Below, in pieces: positions 4,057 through 6,648 of a DNA stretch of 6,648 bases. Origin of the DNA: Caldifarciminota bacterium (lineage in GTDB: Bacteria; Hydrothermota; Tepidihabitantia; SM23-42). The position numbers and the translations under genes were made by a program. Numbering within the stretch: position 1 is the stretch's first letter; each line of letters starts with the position of its first letter. The notes below the pieces were generated by a model. The model was given only the letters and a program-made list of their open reading frames with translations, was not told the DNA's origin and did not search any database. The stretch covers positions 1 through 6,648 of the forward strand of contig DAOVAN010000088.1 of NCBI GenBank assembly GCA_030671005.1, written 5' to 3'.

Positions 4057-5559
4057 ATGTTTAAGAAAATATTAATTGCCAATCGTGGTGAGATTGCCAT
4101 CCGTGTTGCCCGAGCCTGTAAGGAACTTGGGATATCGGTAGTTGGTGTTTTTTCCGATGCCGACCGAGATTCCTATCACTTGCACTACATGGATGAAGCA
4201 TTGTGGATTGGGGATTCGTCACCTCAGGCGAGTTATCTGAATATTTCAAAGATTATTGACGTCGCCAAGCAGGCAGGTGCTGAAGCGATTCACCCCGGTT
4301 ACGGCTTCTTAGCCGAGAATTCGAACTTTGCGCAGGCCTGTGAGGAGAGCAACATAGCCTTCATTGGTCCGAATTCAAAGGCATTATCGCTCGTGGGTGA
4401 CAAGGTAGCATCGCGTAACACCGTTCAGAAGGTGGGTGTATCGATAATCCCCGGTATGCAGGGTGTTGGTAGAGATACGAAGCACTTTAAAGAGATGGCG
4501 AATAAGGTTGGGTATCCAGTCATTGTGAAGGCATCCATGGGTGGTGGTGGTAAGGGAATGCGTGTTGTGTACTCTGAGAAGGAACTCGAAGCCAGCATTG
4601 CTGCCGGGCAGAGAGAAGCCAAGAGCGCATTCGGTGATGCTTCGGTTTATCTAGAAAAATATGTTGAAAAGCCGCGCCACATAGAATTCCAGGTGCTGAG
4701 GGACCATCATGGAAATGTTGTTCATCTGTTTGAGCGCGAGTGTTCGATACAGCGGCGTCATCAGAAGATAATCGAAGAAACACCATCACCTGCGATCGAT
4801 GAGGCATTACGTAATGAGATGGGAGAGGCAGCAAAAAAGGTCATTGAAGCGGCTGAATACACAAATGCCGGTACCGTTGAATTTCTGCTGGATGGACAAA
4901 GGAATTATTATTTTCTTGAGGTGAATGCCCGGGTGCAGGTTGAACATCCTATTACCGAAATGGTCACCGGCGTCGACCTGGTCCGGCAGCAGATTTTGAT
5001 CGCGGCTGGGAAAAAGATATCAAATAAACAGAAAGATTTTGCGCAACGGGGACATGCAATCGAGGCGAGAATCTATGCAGAGGATCCGGAGAATGACTTC
5101 ATGCCATCTCCAGGCAGGATACTGTATTTGAATGAAGCCAGCGGCCCCGGGATAAGGGTCGACTCGGGGATCTATCAGGGATGGAATGTCCCGCCGCATT
5201 ATGATCCGATTCTGTCGAAATTAGTTGTCTGGGCGGAGAATAGAGAAATCGCCATAAGGCGCATATCCAACGCCTTGAGTAACTATGTGATTTTGGGTAT
5301 AAAGACGAATGTCGGATTCCTGAAACGAATCATGGAAACAAAGAAATTCCGCGAGGGCGATTATCATACCCATTTCATAGATGAGAATGAGTCAGCCCTC
5401 ATTAGACAAAAGGAAAAGATTCGCAATGTCTTAATCGCCGCCGCGTTACTCGCTTCAGAAAAGAACAGCATCATGACACAAACCGGTTATGCAACAAGTG
5501 CTCAGGTGGAAACGACTCCTTGGCAAGAGCTTGGTGGCTGGGAGATATGTAAGCACTGA
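4057..5559 (+). CDS. accC: Biotin carboxylase subunit of acyl-CoA carboxylase
   Basis: This 500-residue enzyme carboxylates biotin using ATP and bicarbonate. The N-terminal domain starts with the standard MFKKILIANRGEIAIRVARA. The ATP-grasp part has K158, the glycine loop GGGGKGM (162-168), ERECSIQRRHQKIIEE and the active-site stretch FLEVNARVQVEHP, which reads NAR where E. coli AccC has NTR. The C-terminal biotin-carboxylase domain includes AEDPENDFMPSPG and VPPHYDPILSKLV. The gene continues about 50 residues past the E. coli AccC length (449), ending in a short low-similarity tail. ATG 4057 matches the family start; the upstream TTG (4042) lies in the leader hairpin. In methylcrotonyl-CoA carboxylase this domain is usually fused to BT and biotin carrier domains; here those are a separate gene 45 nt downstream, probably the same transcript. 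Together they replace one alpha subunit (500 + 168 residues). Confidence 0.95.
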   Translation: MFKKILIANRGEIAIRVARACKELGISVVGVFSDADRDSYHLHYMDEALWIGDSSPQASYLNISKIIDVAKQAGAEAIHPGYGFLAENSNFAQACEESNIAFIGPNSKALSLVGDKVASRNTVQKVGVSIIPGMQGVGRDTKHFKEMANKVGYPVIVKASMGGGGKGMRVVYSEKELEASIAAGQREAKSAFGDASVYLEKYVEKPRHIEFQVLRDHHGNVVHLFERECSIQRRHQKIIEETPSPAIDEALRNEMGEAAKKVIEAAEYTNAGTVEFLLDGQRNYYFLEVNARVQVEHPITEMVTGVDLVRQQILIAAGKKISNKQKDFAQRGHAIEARIYAEDPENDFMPSPGRILYLNEASGPGIRVDSGIYQGWNVPPHYDPILSKLVVWAENREIAIRRISNALSNYVILGIKTNVGFLKRIMETKKFREGDYHTHFIDENESALIRQKEKIRNVLIAAALLASEKNSIMTQTGYATSAQVETTPWQELGGWEICKH

Positions 5560-5579
5560 TCATCCCCGTATTTTCATGC

Positions 5580-5593
5580 TATATAATTATATA
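5580..5593. promoter_or_regulatory. AT-only 14-bp palindrome in the biotin carboxylase/carrier gap
   Basis: TATATAATTATATA is a perfect palindrome just before the carrier gene RBS (GGAG, 5597-5600). It contains a TATAAT hexamer (5582-5587), but there is no fitting -35 box and the implied leader would be only about 10 nt, so an internal promoter is doubtful. It could be an operator or simply AT-rich spacer. Confidence 0.25.
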
Positions 5594-5604
5594 CCTGGAG
5601 TTTC

Positions 5605-6111
5605 ATGGAATATCGATTTGACCACTTAAACGAAACATTCACCATACACTTAACAAAAGAAAAGAACGGATTCCGGGCTAGGTTCCGTGATGATGAATAT
5701 CGGATAAGTGATCTCGAGATACAAGAGAACATGATAAGTTTCACGATCCATGGTGAAAGGTTTGCGATCTATTTTGCCCGTGACAAAGATAAGAATTACA
5801 TGTCAATTGACGGAGAGCTTTTCACAATTAAACCAGCTCAGATCAGCAAGTCTGGCGCCAGAGGAATCTCTACGCAGAGCGACAATAGCGTGGCTTCGCC
5901 CATGCCCGGTTTACTGGTTAAGTTGCCGGTTGCAGCCGGCGATAAGGTGGAAGCGGGCACGACTCTTGCCATAGTCGAAGCTATGAAAATGCAGAATGAG
6001 TTGCGCGCACCCTCAGATGGAGTGGTAAAGAAAGTCAACTTCAAAGAGGGCGATCAGGTGGATGCTTTCGTTGCGATTGTGGAACTAGAACCGCCTGCGT
6101 CTGAAAAATAA
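5605..6111 (+). CDS. Biotin carrier subunit (BT-like domain plus BCCP domain) of acyl-CoA carboxylase
   Basis: This 168-residue protein carries the biotin that shuttles carboxyl groups from the biotin carboxylase to the carboxyltransferase. The C-terminal biotinyl domain (about 95-163) contains SPMPG (98-102) and EAMKM (125-129), with K128 as the biotin site. The first 80 residues form a beta-rich region ending MSIDGELFTIKPAQ. They resemble the BT domain that precedes the carrier domain in methylcrotonyl- and propionyl-CoA carboxylase alpha subunits rather than the N-terminus of fatty-acid AccB. A short polar linker (81-95) separates the two. RBS GGAG (5597-5600) is 4 nt from ATG 5605, and the biotin carboxylase stop is 45 nt upstream. 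The gene therefore looks like the detached C-terminal part of an alpha subunit. The BCCP domain is certain; the BT assignment rests on pattern and order. Confidence 0.93.
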   Translation: MEYRFDHLNETFTIHLTKEKNGFRARFRDDEYRISDLEIQENMISFTIHGERFAIYFARDKDKNYMSIDGELFTIKPAQISKSGARGISTQSDNSVASPMPGLLVKLPVAAGDKVEAGTTLAIVEAMKMQNELRAPSDGVVKKVNFKEGDQVDAFVAIVELEPPASEK

Positions 6112-6231
6112 TCAAGTTCATAGGATCATAATGTCCATAGAAGACGCAGGACGGGAAATTCTAAGCACTAAATCCGAAATCCTAAACAAATTCCAATATC
6201 AAGATCCAAATTTTCTAAACAGCAAAAGCAC

Positions 6232-6406
6232 CGTCATTGCGAGGCCGCCGCAGGCGGCCGCCTGCCCCGTAAGATCTGTAGATCGTATCGGGGTGGTAAT
6301 CTCAGACAACGCACGACGCCGGACGCTTAACGCAATACGCTGTCTTCAATCATTGTAATCTGTGTTTTCATCTGCGTAATCGACCTGCGAAGCAGGACAC
6401 AATGAC
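6232..6406. repeat. Element D: GTCATTG-bounded element nested in element A
   Basis: The ends are inverted: GTCATTG (6233-6239) and CAATGAC (6400-6406). The left end CGTCATTGCGAGG and a GGTAATCTC stretch at 6294-6302 recall a CGTCATTGCGAG...AATCTC repeat that I remember being widespread in bacterial genomes. Inside are a GGCCGCC/GGCGGCC hairpin (6243-6259), overlapping a 16-bp palindrome (6250-6265), a CCCCG/CGGGG stem (6265-6293), and CCTGC/GCAGG (6384-6396). The family link is from memory; the inverted ends are seen. Confidence 0.5.
6354..6382. repeat. Element B fragment
   Basis: TGTAA, TCTGTGTTTTCA (12 nt) and TCTGCGTAA, then TCG, follow the TCTGxxxxxA block style of elements B1-B3, but with irregular spacing and no palindromic left half. 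It is a decayed or partial copy and is not next to a start codon. Confidence 0.4.
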
Positions 6407-6423
6407 ATAATTACTGTATTGGT

Positions 6424-6475
6424 TCCCCCTTTCGGGGATTCTCGCAAATACAATCAAATCAGAGATTTGAGTATT
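6424..6475. repeat. Two small hairpins
   Basis: TCCCC (6424-6428) pairs with GGGGA (6434-6438) around CTTTC. CAAATC (6455-6460) pairs with GATTTG (6464-6469), extended by AATAC (6447-6451) with GTATT (6471-6475). No T run follows either, so neither looks like a strong terminator. They sit between element D and the right arm of element A. Confidence 0.4.
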
Positions 6476-6563
6476 TACGGAATCGTATTTCGATATTCGG
6501 ATTTAGGGTTTGAGGGGATAGGCAAGTTTCCATTTTGTGTCGTGATGTGTGTCCGACTGATTG

Positions 6564-6569
6564 TATAAT
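6564..6569 (+). promoter_or_regulatory. Possible -10 box for the next gene
   Basis: TATAAT matches the sigma-70 -10 consensus, and transcription from about 6576 would give a leader of roughly 55 nt to the start at 6632. No good -35 hexamer lies 16-18 nt upstream. It is the only non-repeat stretch before a gene in the right part of the window, which makes a promoter plausible but unproven. Confidence 0.25.
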
Positions 6570-6631
6570 GTTGGTTAAGAGAAGTACGATATAGAGAGAT
6601 TTCCAGGACCTGGATTATGAAAGGAGGCATG

Positions 6632-6648
6632 ATGCCCTATAAGTACAT
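6632..6648 (+). CDS. Start of a further gene, cut by window edge
   Basis: A strong RBS (AAGGAGG, 6621-6627) lies before two ATG codons, at 6629 and 6632. The second has the better spacing (4 nt), the same arrangement as the cupin gene. Only MPYKY is visible, so no function can be given. It is on the same strand as the others and may belong to the same pathway, separated by the 520-nt repeat interval. Confidence 0.6.

Larger units (their letters stand above)
6160..6517. repeat. Element A, copy 2, split by inserted sequence
   Basis: The left arm begins TCTAAGCAC (6160-6168), identical to 443-451 of copy 1, and goes on through AAATCCGAAATCCTAA (6170-6185), the exact reverse complement of 591-606, to about 6222. 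The right arm (6488-6517) matches 583-612 at 26 of 30 bases. In copy 1 the two ends span 170 bp; here they are 358 bp apart because elements D and B and small hairpins lie between them. Nested insertion is the simplest reading. Confidence 0.65.
6112..6631. other. 520-nt gene-free interval packed with repeats
   Basis: This gap holds, in order, the left arm of element A copy 2, element D with GC-rich hairpins, a piece of element B, two small hairpins, the right arm of element A, about 45 nt of unremarkable sequence, and a possible promoter for the next gene. An open frame at 6131-6358 is translated repeat and shows no protein family. I see no RNA gene and no T-rich terminator after the carrier gene. 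Confidence 0.6.

Noticed and set aside
4520..4834. 104-residue antisense open frame inside the biotin carboxylase gene
   Set aside because: Shadow of a conserved ATP-grasp coding region, no independent support.
5582..5587. Internal promoter TATAAT before the carrier gene
   Set aside because: No -35 match at proper distance and the leader would be too short to hold the RBS comfortably; kept only as a palindrome.
6131..6358. Open frame of 75 residues after the carrier gene
   Set aside because: It covers the element A arm and element D; no protein family and no convincing RBS.

Overview
The window is a bacterial acyl-CoA metabolism cluster. All seven protein genes lie on the + strand, and an eighth starts at the right edge. 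Gene order: a zinc-ribbon/OB-fold (DUF35) protein (58-447), the beta (carboxyltransferase) subunit of a methylcrotonyl-CoA carboxylase type enzyme (616-2223), a shortened GxxExxY protein (2271-2522), a small cupin (2645-2974), an enoyl-CoA hydratase resembling 3-methylglutaconyl-CoA hydratase (3013-3804), a biotin carboxylase (4057-5559), a biotin carrier subunit with a BT-like front part (5605-6111), and the first codons of an unidentified gene (6632 on). Shine-Dalgarno sites and protein families point to a bacterium with moderate G+C. The repeat style resembles what I recall from uncultured candidate-phylum genomes (WOR-3/Stahlbacteria and similar), but I cannot fix the taxon from this window.

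The metabolic reading is fairly firm. The beta subunit, biotin carboxylase and carrier together make a carboxylase that adds CO2 to 3-methylcrotonyl-CoA, giving 3-methylglutaconyl-CoA. The hydratase adds water to give HMG-CoA. These are the late steps of leucine/isovalerate breakdown (the Liu pathway). The alpha subunit that is usually one polypeptide (BC-BT-BCCP) is here two genes. DUF35 proteins usually partner a thiolase or HMG-CoA synthase, which may lie just upstream. The cupin has no assigned role.

The spaces between genes are the unusual part. Two gaps are short (38 and 45 nt). The others are filled with palindromic repeat elements of at least four types. Element A (443-612, and split at 6160-6517) is built from CGAAATT-like units with inverted arms; its first copy contains the stop codon of the DUF35 gene and a possible ribosome binding site for the carboxyltransferase gene. 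Element B is made of 10-nt blocks (CTGATGCACA-like, then TCTGTTTGAA-like in inverted sense) and ends in a small hairpin at the start codon of three different genes (58, 2645, 4057). A further B array runs into the GxxExxY reading frame. Element C is a 17-nt tandem repeat (3824-3962). Element D (6232-6406) is a GTCATTG...CAATGAC bounded element nested inside the second A copy.

I see no CRISPR array, tRNA, rRNA, defence system or canonical transposase. The best candidate for something undescribed is the B-element/GxxExxY association and the way A and B elements abut or supply translation signals of operon genes.
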